Source: Candidatus Zhuqueibacterota bacterium (GTDB lineage: Bacteria > Zhuqueibacterota > Zhuqueibacteria > Oceanimicrobiales > Oceanimicrobiaceae). From it: a DNA stretch of 64,000 bases. The position numbers were made by a program, and so were the translations under genes. The stretch is from the NCBI GenBank assembly GCA_029261995.1, contig JAJDAF010000029.1, positions 1-64,000 on the forward strand, in the 5' to 3' direction. The notes below the pieces were generated by a model that saw nothing but the letters and a program-made list of their open reading frames with translations, did not search any database and was not told the DNA's origin. This document shows positions 46,641 through 55,329 of the stretch, in pieces (position 1 is the first letter of the stretch; each line of letters starts with the position of its first letter).

Positions 46641-47561
46641 GTGAAATCCAAAACGAAATTTATTGTCAATCCTGCGGCCGGCAACCGGGCGTTCAGCAGG
46701 AAACGTACCGAGTTTGAAAGGCACGCGAAAGCAGTTCAGGACGCCAGCGTAGACCTCACCGAAGAAGCGGGTCACGCCGGTCTTCTCGCTACGCAAGCCC
46801 TGAATGACGGTTACGACACCATCGTCGCGGTTGGCGGTGACGGCACGGTGCACGACGTAGCAAATGGTTGGTTTGAAAAGGGCGTGGCCATCAACCCGGA
46901 AGCGCGTCTCGGAATAATCGGCATCGGAACCGGGGGAGATTTTTTGAAAACACTGAGCCTGGCAACCGATTTTGAGCAGGCATTCGCAGCGCTGGCATCG
47001 AATCGAACTCGCAAATGTGATATTGGCCGAATGACCTGCGATAGCATTCAAGGATCTCGCCACCAACGCTATTTTGTCAACATCGCTGATGCGGGGTTCG
47101 GCGGCAAGCTGGTCCAGTCCGCAAACAACTCTACCAAAGCGCTGGGTCCCTTCTTCGCCTATCTGACCGCCTTGCTGCGCACGCTGTCGGTCTACAAAAG
47201 CGCTCCGGTTCGGATAGAGATCGATGGGATTGCCCAACCGGAACAAAATGCACTTGCGGTAGTTATTGCAAATGGTCAATATTTCGGCGGTGGCATGTGG
47301 ATAGCGCCACAGGCACAACCCGATGACGGGCTCTTTGACATAGTCATCATCGGCGACATCTCCAAACCCGATGTGCTGGCCAATATTCACAAGCTTTACA
47401 ATGGAACCATAACAAGCCATGAAAAGGTAACCATAGTCCGCGGCAGGAGAATCTCAATTGCGGCTGACTGTGATGTCCTCATCGATGCGGACGGAGAGTT
47501 CGCAGGAAAACTACCGGCTACATTTGAAATTTCACCAGGGCAAATTTCTGTTCTCTGTTGA
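46641..47561 (+). CDS. Diacylglycerol kinase-like lipid kinase (YegS/DgkB type)
   Basis: 306 residues from a GTG at 46641. The catalytic domain begins with FIVNPAAG; GGDGTVHDVANG is the nucleotide-binding motif; GIGTGGDFLKTL replaces the usual GTxND motif, an Asn to Gly change. The C-terminal NGQYFGGGMWIAPQAQPDDGLFD is typical. The kinase phosphorylates diacylglycerol or another lipid at the inner face of the membrane and returns it to phospholipid synthesis. Six bases separate it from the exchanger gene and its stop overlaps the open frame of the next gene. Confidence 0.88.
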   Translation: MKSKTKFIVNPAAGNRAFSRKRTEFERHAKAVQDASVDLTEEAGHAGLLATQALNDGYDTIVAVGGDGTVHDVANGWFEKGVAINPEARLGIIGIGTGGDFLKTLSLATDFEQAFAALASNRTRKCDIGRMTCDSIQGSRHQRYFVNIADAGFGGKLVQSANNSTKALGPFFAYLTALLRTLSVYKSAPVRIEIDGIAQPEQNALAVVIANGQYFGGGMWIAPQAQPDDGLFDIVIIGDISKPDVLANIHKLYNGTITSHEKVTIVRGRRISIAADCDVLIDADGEFAGKLPATFEISPGQISVLC

Positions 47562-47596
47562 GAATAGCTTTACCACCACAACCACATGGAGGATCA

Positions 47597-48151
47597 GTGA
47601 CGCGACAGCAAGCTTGGGATTTAATGACCGAACACACGCAGTCTGCCAGCCTGCGCAAGCACATGCTGGCGGTCGAAGCAGCCATGCGTTTCTACGCCAG
47701 AAAACTCGGCGGCGATGAAGAGAAGTGGGCAATTGTCGGCCTGCTACACGACTTTGATTATGAAGCACATCCGTCGCAGGAAGAACATCCCTTCGTGGGC
47801 GTTAAGATTCTCCAGGACCAGGGATGTCCCGAAGAGATTACCCGGGCAATTCTGTCACATGCTGACTACACGGGCGTCAAGCCGGAAACTGACATGGAAA
47901 AATCACTGTTTGCTGTCGATGAACTAACCGGTTTTATCACCGCGGTTACCCTGGTCAGGCCATCGAAGAGTATCATGGATGTCAAGGTTAAATCAGTCAA
48001 GAAAAAGATGAAATCAAAAGCGTTCGCGGCAAATGTCAGCCGTGACGACATTCAAGTCGGTGCAGAAATGCTCGGTTTGACGCTTGAAGAACACATCGAC
48101 AATGTAATCAAGGCCATGCAGGCAGTAGCGCCTGAACTCGGATTGGCATAG
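47597..48151 (+). CDS. HD-domain phosphohydrolase
   Basis: About 184 residues; the frame is open from a TTG at 47558, but the GTG at 47597 follows GGAGG and opens the domain (VTRQQAWDLMTEHTQSASLRKHML), so it is preferred. The HD residues are in the paired pattern LRKHML, then VGLLHDFDYE, HPFVGVKIL, and ILSHADY. These bind two metals in the superfamily, whose members hydrolyse phosphate esters, often of nucleotides. The substrate cannot be inferred. It follows the lipid kinase gene closely and probably shares its transcript. Confidence 0.85.
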   Translation: MTRQQAWDLMTEHTQSASLRKHMLAVEAAMRFYARKLGGDEEKWAIVGLLHDFDYEAHPSQEEHPFVGVKILQDQGCPEEITRAILSHADYTGVKPETDMEKSLFAVDELTGFITAVTLVRPSKSIMDVKVKSVKKKMKSKAFAANVSRDDIQVGAEMLGLTLEEHIDNVIKAMQAVAPELGLA

Positions 48152-48225
48152 AGTTCCGATTGCTGTCTCCAGCGGAAACAACAGAATCGGCGCACTAAAA
48201 TTATCGAACGGAACCTCAAGAATAG

Positions 48226-49284
48226 ATGCAATCATCAACCAAGATTCGAGCCGGAGTGATCGGGAATGCGCTCAGCGTATTTCTGCTTGTGCAACTCCTG
48301 GCGCAATATCCCAGTTTCGTGGAAACGTATTACTCGAATGGTCTCTACCCCGTCCTGACCCTGTTCGTCTCAGGCATCACGAATCAACTGCCGTTCTCGC
48401 TGACGGAAGTATCGCTCTGGATTGTCCTGCTTCTGATCATCCCGCTCATCGTCAAACGTGTCTGGACAAAAAAGATGACCCTCTCCCGTTTGCTTCTGAA
48501 CCTGGCTACGGGCGCATCGCTTTTGGTCGTGTGGTTCTACCTCTCATGGGGGATCAACTACCTGCGCATGCCTCTCATGTCTAAACTGAAACTGGACAGT
48601 GTGGCGCTGGAAATCGATGCCCTCGACTCCACTTGCGTAGACATCATCACATCCGCAAATGAGTTGAACTTCTCTTACTCAATCAGAAATCTGGATGAGA
48701 TCAACCAAATGGTAGAGGCTTCCTACGTGGAAGTTTTGCAGGACTTAGGCCTTAAGAAGGTTCCGGGATCGAAACATGTGAAGGAATTTCTCGGAAACTG
48801 GATGCTCAACAAGACCACGACCAGTGGCTGGTTCAGTCCATTTTTTCATGAAGTGCACTATAACAGCGACCTTCTGGTTGTCGAAACGCCGTTCGTGATC
48901 GCGCATGAGAAGGCCCATCAGATGGGCTACACCAATGAGGGGGAATGCAATTTTCTTGCCTACTTGGTATGTCTGAATTCCGCGGATCCGCTCATCCGAT
49001 ACAGTGGATATTTCAATGTTCTTGGGTACTTCCTGCAGGGCCTGAAGCAAAACCAGGAAAAGCGGAAGCAATATGTGGAGATGATCAGCGACGGGGTCAG
49101 ACTCGACCTCTCTGCAGTTCAGCAACGATGGAAAAGCCACGTCGGCTTTGTCTCAAACCTTTCAGACAAAGGCTACGATCTCTATCTCAAGGCCAACCAA
49201 GTTAAGGAAGGCAAACAGAGCTACTCACGAGTCGTGGACCTCATTATCAAATACAATGCAAGAATGACGCAGATGAAAGGTTAA
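48226..49284 (+). CDS. DUF3810 family membrane protein with HExxH-like motif
   Basis: 352 residues. Three hydrophobic segments occur in the first 115 residues, then a soluble portion carrying AHEKAHQMGYTNEGECNF near residue 227; the HExxH and the downstream glutamates resemble a zinc metallopeptidase, a feature of DUF3810. Family members are found mostly in Bacteroidota-like and Firmicutes genomes and have no confirmed substrate. The remaining C-terminal 120 residues carry a helical region. It starts 75 bp after the HD gene with no clear site for a shared transcript and is convergent with priA. Confidence 0.8.
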   Translation: MQSSTKIRAGVIGNALSVFLLVQLLAQYPSFVETYYSNGLYPVLTLFVSGITNQLPFSLTEVSLWIVLLLIIPLIVKRVWTKKMTLSRLLLNLATGASLLVVWFYLSWGINYLRMPLMSKLKLDSVALEIDALDSTCVDIITSANELNFSYSIRNLDEINQMVEASYVEVLQDLGLKKVPGSKHVKEFLGNWMLNKTTTSGWFSPFFHEVHYNSDLLVVETPFVIAHEKAHQMGYTNEGECNFLAYLVCLNSADPLIRYSGYFNVLGYFLQGLKQNQEKRKQYVEMISDGVRLDLSAVQQRWKSHVGFVSNLSDKGYDLYLKANQVKEGKQSYSRVVDLIIKYNARMTQMKG

Positions 49285-49297
49285 GCCAGAGCCCGGT

Positions 49298-51763
49298 TCA
49301 CAGCAGTGACACAGGATCGACATCAACGGTAACTTTCACATCTCCGGGCTTGAATTCATTCTCCAGCCAATCGACGGCGTCCTGGACCGCCTGGCGCACT
49401 TCCTTGCCATTCTGCCCCTGCTTCTTGCCGGCCTTGACAAACACCTGGTGGCGAAACATGTCCTGTATTCTGCTTATGGGTGACGGCGACGGTCCGAGAA
49501 CTGTGAAATTGATTCGGCTGGCTTTCAGTCGGTTGGCATAGGCATCCGCCGCGGCGATTACCTTGACTTCATCTTCTCCACGCAACCGCACACAGATAAC
49601 CCTCCCAAAAGGCGGATAATTCAACTCCCTACGCTGTACAACCTCGCCTTCGTAGAAGCGTCGAAAGTCGTGCATTTGAGCGCATTTCAGGCAGAACCCG
49701 TCCGGTGTAAAAGTCTGAATAATCACTTCCCCGGCCAGTTCCTGGCGGCCGGCACGACCCGCGACCTGAGTCAGCAATTGAAACGTCCGCTCGCTTGCGC
49801 GGAAATCCGGAAGAAGCATACCAATGTCGGCATTGATGACACCCACCAGGGTCACTTTGCGAAAGTCGAGCCCCTTGGCAACCATCTGAGTCCCGAGTAG
49901 AATATCGTATTTGCCGGCCCCGAAGTCCGTCAGAATTCGGTCATGCGCACGCTTTCTGCCGGTCGTGTCGAGGTCCATGCGTACAACACGAGCCAAAGGG
50001 AAACGCTCTCTCAGCGCCTCTTCCACATGCTGGGTGCCGAATCCCCGGAAAACGATATCCGTACAACCGCAGCTCGGACATGCCGCGGGAGCTGGCTTGC
50101 TGAAGTTGCAGTAGTGGCAGCGAAGCCTGCGCCCGGTCAGGTGATATGTCAAGGTGATGGAGCAATGGTCACATTCCGCAATATAATCGCACTCGCGACA
50201 TCTGATGAAACTCGAGAACCCACGGCGGTTCAGGAGTAGAATAACCTGCTCGCGGCTGGCAACTTTCTCTTCGATTTTTTGGGCAAGCAGGCGAGAAAAA
50301 AGCGGTTCTGTCCGGCTGCCCGACATGCGGCGCTCCTTTTGCATATCGATGATGTGGACTAGGGGCAACGGTACGTCATGGACTCGACGGCTCAATTCCA
50401 GCAACTCGTACTTACCGGACTTGGTATTGCAATACGACTCTGAAGAAGGAGTCGCGGATCCGAGAACCACAACCGCACCCGCAAGCTTGGCGCGCATGAC
50501 CGCCACGTCCCGGGCGTGGTAGCGTGGCGCCACGTCGCTTTGTTTGTACGTGGACTCGTGCTCTTCATCCACGACAATCAGCCCGATATTCCCGAGTGGT
50601 GCAAACACCGCGGAGCGTGGCCCAATGGCCACACGGGCCTCGCCCTGTTTGATTCTGTGCCAGGAATCCAGTCTTTCGCCGTCCGACATCGCGCTGTGCA
50701 AAACCGCAACTGAATCCTTGAAATGCGCACGAAATCGCTGCACTGTTTGCGGCGTCAAGGCAATTTCCGGTACCAGAACAATCGCATCTCTGCCTTGCGC
50801 CAGGGTGTGTTTTATGGCCTCGATGTACACCTGTGTTTTGCCGCTGCCCGTAATGCCAAACAGCAAAAAGGTTGAAAAGCTGTGTCGGTTAACCGCCTCA
50901 ATCACACGTTTTGCGGCGACAGCCTGCTCATCGGTTAAGGTCAGGGAAGGCGGTGATTCTGGCTCGATGTCACCGTAGTAATCTCGACGCACCGTACGGT
51001 TTTCTATTCGGATCAGATTCTTCCCTATCAGCCCTCTGAGGGTCTGGGTCGAAGCGCTGGTCGCGCGTAGCAACTCAGCCTGTGGAATCCCGGATTCATG
51101 CTCCCGCACGACACTCAGGCAGGCCAGTTGCTTTGGCGCACGAGCGAGCGCAACTGCTTCATTCAAACCACTCGGGAGAGCTAAGACGTACTTCACCACG
51201 CTGGGGCCAGTCGAGCTCTTCAGGTGCTGCTTGATGGAGACCATGCCTCGCTTCTGAAGGTGTCTCAGGCTCGACATCAAATTCTTCACACCCAGCTTTT
51301 TCTCGAGCACTTCAACGGGTGTGCGGCCGGCCTGTTCGAGATATTGCAGTATCTGAGCCTGCCTTGGTGCACGCCGTGCGATGCGCCGAGATTCCACATC
51401 AACCCAGTTATTTGTGACCTCCACTACCAGCTTCGAAGCCTGCATCAGCCCGGACGGAACCATGAAGCGCAGGGCCTCGCCGAGAGGCGCCAGGTAGTAC
51501 TCGGCGATCCACCTGGCCAGCTTCAGCATCGGTGGCGAGATGGACGGGTCGGAGTCGAGCACATCTTTGAGCGCCCGCAAGTGAGCAATCTTTGTTTCAG
51601 CAGGAAGGGCCACGATGAAACCAGTCAGGGTTCGGGACCGGAAGGGCGCCAGCACTCTCGATCCGACTTGCGCCACATCCTGGAGTTCGGGTGGGACAGT
51701 GTAAGTGAACGTCTGTTCCAGAGCCAATGGGAAGACGACGTTAGCGAGCTTTTGTTCAGACAT
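49298..51763 (-). CDS. priA: Primosomal protein N', replication restart helicase
   Basis: 821 residues. The N-terminal DNA-binding domain begins with VVFPLALEQTFTYTVP; the helicase core has GITGSGKTQVY (Walker A), DEEHESTYKQ (Walker B), and LGSATPSSES; the zinc-binding insert carries CRECD, CDHC, CHYC and CPSC, all eight cysteines that hold two zinc ions. GTQMVAKGLDFRKV and the C-terminal domain complete it. PriA binds stalled or D-loop forks and reloads the replisome. It is convergent with DUF3810 and has the sigma factor gene upstream on the same strand, separated by a strong terminator. Confidence 0.95.
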   Translation of the reverse strand: MSEQKLANVVFPLALEQTFTYTVPPELQDVAQVGSRVLAPFRSRTLTGFIVALPAETKIAHLRALKDVLDSDPSISPPMLKLARWIAEYYLAPLGEALRFMVPSGLMQASKLVVEVTNNWVDVESRRIARRAPRQAQILQYLEQAGRTPVEVLEKKLGVKNLMSSLRHLQKRGMVSIKQHLKSSTGPSVVKYVLALPSGLNEAVALARAPKQLACLSVVREHESGIPQAELLRATSASTQTLRGLIGKNLIRIENRTVRRDYYGDIEPESPPSLTLTDEQAVAAKRVIEAVNRHSFSTFLLFGITGSGKTQVYIEAIKHTLAQGRDAIVLVPEIALTPQTVQRFRAHFKDSVAVLHSAMSDGERLDSWHRIKQGEARVAIGPRSAVFAPLGNIGLIVVDEEHESTYKQSDVAPRYHARDVAVMRAKLAGAVVVLGSATPSSESYCNTKSGKYELLELSRRVHDVPLPLVHIIDMQKERRMSGSRTEPLFSRLLAQKIEEKVASREQVILLLNRRGFSSFIRCRECDYIAECDHCSITLTYHLTGRRLRCHYCNFSKPAPAACPSCGCTDIVFRGFGTQHVEEALRERFPLARVVRMDLDTTGRKRAHDRILTDFGAGKYDILLGTQMVAKGLDFRKVTLVGVINADIGMLLPDFRASERTFQLLTQVAGRAGRQELAGEVIIQTFTPDGFCLKCAQMHDFRRFYEGEVVQRRELNYPPFGRVICVRLRGEDEVKVIAAADAYANRLKASRINFTVLGPSPSPISRIQDMFRHQVFVKAGKKQGQNGKEVRQAVQDAVDWLENEFKPGDVKVTVDVDPVSLL

Positions 51764-51801
51764 CAGAGCTTTGCATGGGCTGAGAGCTTCACCGTGCTAA
51801 A

Positions 51802-51834
51802 AAAAATGCCCTTGCGCAGTGCAAGGGCATTTTT
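51802..51834 (-). terminator. Rho-independent terminator of the sigma factor gene
   Basis: AAAAATGCCCTTGC and GCAAGGGCATTTTT pair over 14 bp around a 5-base loop. It lies 21 bp past the sigma gene stop, so on the minus strand it would stop sigma transcripts before priA. Confidence 0.9.
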
Positions 51835-51854
51835 GATTCACAATATGATGCAGT

Positions 51855-52712
51855 TTATCCGAGATATTTTCGCAGCGGCTCCAATCTGGAGCGATGACGC
51901 ATGCGCCGCAGTGCTTTTTCTTTAATCTGGCGTACACGTTCGCGCGTCAGCTTGAAATGCTCTCCAATCTCTTCCAAAGTCAGGGGTCGATCGCCTTCCA
52001 GGCCAAAATAGAGACGAATGATCTCGGCCTCTCTGGGCTTCAGAGTGACCAAAACCTTGTCGATTTCTTCCTTCAGAGACTCTACCATAAGAGAGTCGTC
52101 CGGCGGTGCGTAGCGATCGCTCTCAAGGACATCGAGGAGATTGTTGCCCTCCTCCTCCTTGAACGGCTCGTCCAGAGAAAGGTGGCGCGCGGAAGTTTTG
52201 AGTACGTCGGCGACTTCGTAATCCGTCATTTCCATGCTGTCAGCCACTTCGTGCATGCTGGGTTCCCGGCCATAACGTTTTTCCAGCTTCTCGAGCACCC
52301 TGCCAACCTTGTTAATGGCGCCCACTCTGTTGAGAGGCAGGCGCACGACCCGCGACTGTTCGGCCAGAGCCTGTAAAATCGACTGACGAATCCACCAGAC
52401 TGCGTAGGAAATAAATTTGAATCCTCGTGTCTCATCAAAACGTTGCGCCGCCTTTATCAGGCCTAGATTCCCCTCACTGATGAGGTCCTGCAGAGGAAGT
52501 CCCTGACCCTGATATTCTTTGGCGACACTGATTACAAATCTCAGGTTGGCTTTGACCAGCTTGTCCAGGGCCGTCGATTCACCTTGACGGATTCGCCGCG
52601 TCAACTCCACTTCATCCTGCGGAGGAAGGGGCGAAAATCCTCCTATTTCTTCCAGGTACTTTTCTATAGACTGCTTGGGTCTGTTCTCGGGTTTCTTTTG
52701 CTTTTTTGCCAT
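51855..52712 (-). CDS. rpoD: Primary-type RNA polymerase sigma factor (RpoD/SigA family, short form)
   Basis: 285 residues. It begins with the region 1.2 motif ([15 protein letters not shown]), then 2.1-2.4 ([55 protein letters not shown]), region 3 ([17 protein letters not shown]) and region 4.2 ([28 protein letters not shown]), which contacts the -35 element. Region 1.1 and the large non-conserved insert are absent, so it has the short primary-sigma form usual in Bacteroidota and related FCB phyla. The start ATG at 52712 follows a divergent, AT-rich upstream region. An alternative is a RpoD-like stationary-phase sigma, but the close sequence match to region 2.4 favours the primary factor. 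Confidence 0.85.
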   Translation of the reverse strand: MAKKQKKPENRPKQSIEKYLEEIGGFSPLPPQDEVELTRRIRQGESTALDKLVKANLRFVISVAKEYQGQGLPLQDLISEGNLGLIKAAQRFDETRGFKFISYAVWWIRQSILQALAEQSRVVRLPLNRVGAINKVGRVLEKLEKRYGREPSMHEVADSMEMTDYEVADVLKTSARHLSLDEPFKEEEGNNLLDVLESDRYAPPDDSLMVESLKEEIDKVLVTLKPREAEIIRLYFGLEGDRPLTLEEIGEHFKLTRERVRQIKEKALRRMRHRSRLEPLRKYLG

Positions 52713-53180
52713 ATTGTTCGGTTCGGACTCTTCTATATTTGTATAAGTGACGAAAATAAAACTAGTTACGAAACCAAATTTATTGATTTATACTTCGCGC
52801 TCCATCATTGGTTTCAATTTCGCCCGGTCTGCATAGATTAAATAAATGCAACCAAACGCCCGAACTTCCATGTCCATTGATATTAACTTCGGTTATTCAC
52901 TCCGATTGTTGACCTGTGCACCACAAAGAAATTGGCGATGCACGATCAACTTAGAGATCTTACCATCTAACGTAATGTTGTGCGGTTTTGGAATGAACGC
53001 TTTAGGGGTGAAATACCCCACCTCTCCTTTTCCATGACGTACGGTACACCGGACGTCATATTAGCAGCTAATATAGCATTGCTGCCACGGTTTGTCAACC
53101 CCTCACCGGAAAAAAGTTGAGAAAAAAAACCTAGAGCCGATAATGCCTTGTAGCTCATAGCGACCAACTTTCTGATTCGA
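52713..53180. other. Divergent intergenic region
   Basis: Lies between the sigma gene and the histidine kinase gene, and should hold promoters for both. An inverted repeat ATGACGT (53034-53040) / ACGTCAT (53053-53059), with 12 bases between, resembles a dimeric regulator site. No gene is supported. Confidence 0.5.
53034..53059. promoter_or_regulatory. Palindrome, possible operator
   Basis: Seven-base arms ATGACGT and ACGTCAT are spaced 12 bases apart, about 120 bp upstream of the histidine kinase start. The regulator is unknown. Confidence 0.35.
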
Positions 53181-54116
53181 ATGCTTAAGGACGACACATC
53201 CGGCCAGGTACTCAAAGACGGCTCCGACCCACAAAATGGGCCCGTTCACACCGTACATGATGCATCCCGGGCATCAGATGCGCAGCACATTGAACTCGCC
53301 AGGCAACTTGAAACCGTAAAATTCGACTTGCAGAAGAAGACAGATGCCCTCAGGGAGGACCGGGCCCAACTGCAACATGTTGAGAAACTCGCCCTTATCG
53401 GAAAATTTGGCGCGAGTGTCATTCACGAACTCAACAATCCGCTCACGGTCATCGCCGCTGAAGCAGATGAGATTATGGACATCGCATGCGGAGGTCAGAA
53501 CGACGGCCTGCTCATCCGCACTTCCGCCAGGCACATCAAAGATTGCGCAAACAGAGTACGCCACATTATCGACCATGTTCGGCTCTATGCGCGCAAGGAT
53601 GCGACGGATCCCTGGGACGAGCTTGATGTCAACCAGGTCATAAAGAATGCCCTACTCATGGTCAAGCCTCGCCTGCAACAGGCCGGCGTAAACCTGAGGT
53701 TGTCCTTGCGAGAAAAACTCAGTCCGATTTGGGGGAATGGCCATAATCTGGAATCGGCATTTCAAAACATCATCGCGAATGCCGCGGATGCGCTGGTGGC
53801 CGCCGGAAATTGTGAAGACCACATCATCACCATCACGACCGGCGAAGGCATTGAGGCCTGCATCTCAGTGACCATTTCGGACAATGGCTGTGGCATGACC
53901 GAAAACGTGCGGAATCATATCTTTGAGCCCTTCTTCACGACAAAGGACAAGGGCCAAGGCACTGGTCTGGGCCTGGCCATAACCAAAAACCACATTGAAG
54001 AACATCGAGGCTCGCTTGAGGTCTCGTCTTCCGCCGGAAAAGGCACAGTCTTTCGTATCAAACTCCCGCTCGAAAGATGCCCCCAGCCAACCAGAACTCC
54101 GAAACCCGGGTCGTGA
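53181..54116 (+). CDS. Soluble sensor histidine kinase
   Basis: 311 residues. A coiled coil (about residues 35-70) leads into the HisKA box VIHELNNPLTV (phosphorylated His82), then the ATPase domain with N-box NIIANAADAL, G1 DNGCGM, F-box EPFFTTKDKG and G2 GTGLGLAI. No membrane helix, PAS or GAF domain is seen, so the input is cytoplasmic or comes through the coiled coil. The partner receiver overlaps its 3' end, pointing to a two-component pair. No obvious ribosome binding site is present for the ATG at 53181. Confidence 0.93.
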   Translation: MLKDDTSGQVLKDGSDPQNGPVHTVHDASRASDAQHIELARQLETVKFDLQKKTDALREDRAQLQHVEKLALIGKFGASVIHELNNPLTVIAAEADEIMDIACGGQNDGLLIRTSARHIKDCANRVRHIIDHVRLYARKDATDPWDELDVNQVIKNALLMVKPRLQQAGVNLRLSLREKLSPIWGNGHNLESAFQNIIANAADALVAAGNCEDHIITITTGEGIEACISVTISDNGCGMTENVRNHIFEPFFTTKDKGQGTGLGLAITKNHIEEHRGSLEVSSSAGKGTVFRIKLPLERCPQPTRTPKPGS

Positions 54117-54502
54117 CTGAGACCCCGAAAATCCTGATTGTCGATGATGAAGAGATCATCGGTGATATTCTCAGACGGCGTTTCGAACGCCTGGGATTCG
54201 ATGTCATCATCGCCCTCGGAGGCAGGCAGGCTATGAATTTCCTTGAACACCATACTCCGGCTCTGGTTGTCTGTGATGCCATCCTGCAGGACGAGGTAGC
54301 CAGCAACGAGGTTCTTGATGCGACCCGACATCTGCACCCCAACGCCAAATTTGTTGTCATGTCGGGTCATCTCCGCACCGACGAAGCGCTCTCCTTCATA
54401 ACTGGACGCGACATTTCATTGTTCATCAAGAAGCCGTTCTCATCGCTCAGTTCGGTGGTCACCCAACTGGCAGACCTACTCGAACGAAATCCCACTCTTT
54501 GA
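54113..54502 (+). CDS. Stand-alone response regulator receiver
   Basis: The GTG at 54113 overlaps the kinase stop (GTGA) and gives 129 residues; an ATG at 54077 would add 12. The receiver has VDDEE acidic residues, the phospho-acceptor Asp in VVCDAIL (residue 55 from the GTG start), Ser/Thr in MSGH and the Lys in IKKPF. There is no output domain, so it would transmit phosphate to another protein or act by protein contact. The overlap indicates coupled translation with the kinase. Confidence 0.9.
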   Translation: MTETPKILIVDDEEIIGDILRRRFERLGFDVIIALGGRQAMNFLEHHTPALVVCDAILQDEVASNEVLDATRHLHPNAKFVVMSGHLRTDEALSFITGRDISLFIKKPFSSLSSVVTQLADLLERNPTL

Positions 54503-54588
54503 ATAAGAAAAGCAGCTAACATTTGATGTTGTTTTTTTAGGCGGGAATCACTATCTTGGCCACACTTTTTCAACAGCCGAGGTGCGTC

Positions 54589-54885
54589 ATGCAAGCAAGT
54601 ACAATCTCATGCCACAAGTGCGGCGAAAGTTTAGAGTTTGAGGGCAGGTTGACGCACGAAGCGACTTGCGACCGGTGCTCATCCTATCTACGCTGCTGCC
54701 TGAACTGTGATTTTCACGAACCTACAGCCTACAATGAATGCCGGGAACCCCAGGCTGACCGTGTGAAAGAAAAGGAGAAGGCTACTTTCTGTGACTTTTT
54801 TCAAGAAAGTTCAAACGCTGCGGCTGTCAAGACAGACCGTAGAGAAGAGGCATTGAAGCGGCTAAATGATCTTTTCAAGAAATAG
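54589..54885 (+). CDS. Small zinc-ribbon-like protein
   Basis: 98 residues from the ATG at 54589 (GAGGTG just upstream); the open frame extends upstream to a TTG at 54556. Cysteine pairs ISCHKCGE (residues 8 and 11) and ATCDRCSSYLRCC-x-NC suggest one or two zinc sites; later NECREP and FCDFF add more cysteines. A charged, helical C-terminus (EEALKRLNDLFKK) follows. I recognise no named family beyond a conserved small zinc-binding type. It stands after the receiver gene by 86 bp. Confidence 0.65.
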   Translation: MQASTISCHKCGESLEFEGRLTHEATCDRCSSYLRCCLNCDFHEPTAYNECREPQADRVKEKEKATFCDFFQESSNAAAVKTDRREEALKRLNDLFKK

Positions 54886-54927
54886 CCAAACGCCTGCGAC
54901 TGGAAATCCAAACTGGAGTTGTTCAGC

Positions 54928-55254
54928 ATGAAATCCGTGTTTTTCGTAATTCTCATTGTGGCTGTATTTCAATCGGGGTGCGCCTATGCGCCTGCAGGAA
55001 TAGCCCCATCAACCACCCCTATTGATGCTAACGAGATCACCGTGCTGGGGCACGCCAGCGGCGAGATGAGCTATTTTTCGTTGGTAGGCTTGATTCCGTT
55101 CGGCAAGCCAGACTACAATCTTGCGATCGCGGACGCCATTGAAAAGTTCGATGGCGGTACAGCGATGATAAACGTCAGAACCAGGTCCGAGATCACTTGG
55201 ATTGTGGTCGGCCTTATTCATCGGTTGGTAGTGGAGGGAGATGTTGTTAAGTAA
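54928..55254 (+). CDS. Small lipoprotein, possibly TRL-like
   Basis: 108 residues from the ATG at 54928 (CTGGAG upstream; TTG at 54919 is an alternative). Signal MKSVFFVILIVAVFQSGC ends in a lipobox-like QSGC. The mature part has GHASGEMSYFSLVGLIPFGKPDYNLAIADAIEK and INVRTRSEITWIVVG, a pattern like the small TRL (tRNA-associated locus)-like and related lipoproteins with a G-x-A-x-G opening. Function unknown; the family match is tentative. Confidence 0.65.
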   Translation: MKSVFFVILIVAVFQSGCAYAPAGIAPSTTPIDANEITVLGHASGEMSYFSLVGLIPFGKPDYNLAIADAIEKFDGGTAMINVRTRSEITWIVVGLIHRLVVEGDVVK

Positions 55255-55287
55255 CCAGCAGCACGCTAGTTCCCCGCCCCAGAGGAT

Positions 55288-55315
55288 ATGCCGGAGAGGT
55301 GCGACGCCTCGGCAT
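55288..55315. terminator. Possible hairpin between convergent genes
   Basis: ATGCC-GGA-GAGG pairs with CCTC-GGCAT around a 7-base loop. It lies between the lipoprotein gene and the convergent EamA gene. No clear T-run follows, so it is weak. Confidence 0.3.
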
Positions 55316-55329
55316 TGAGGCTGGTTTTG

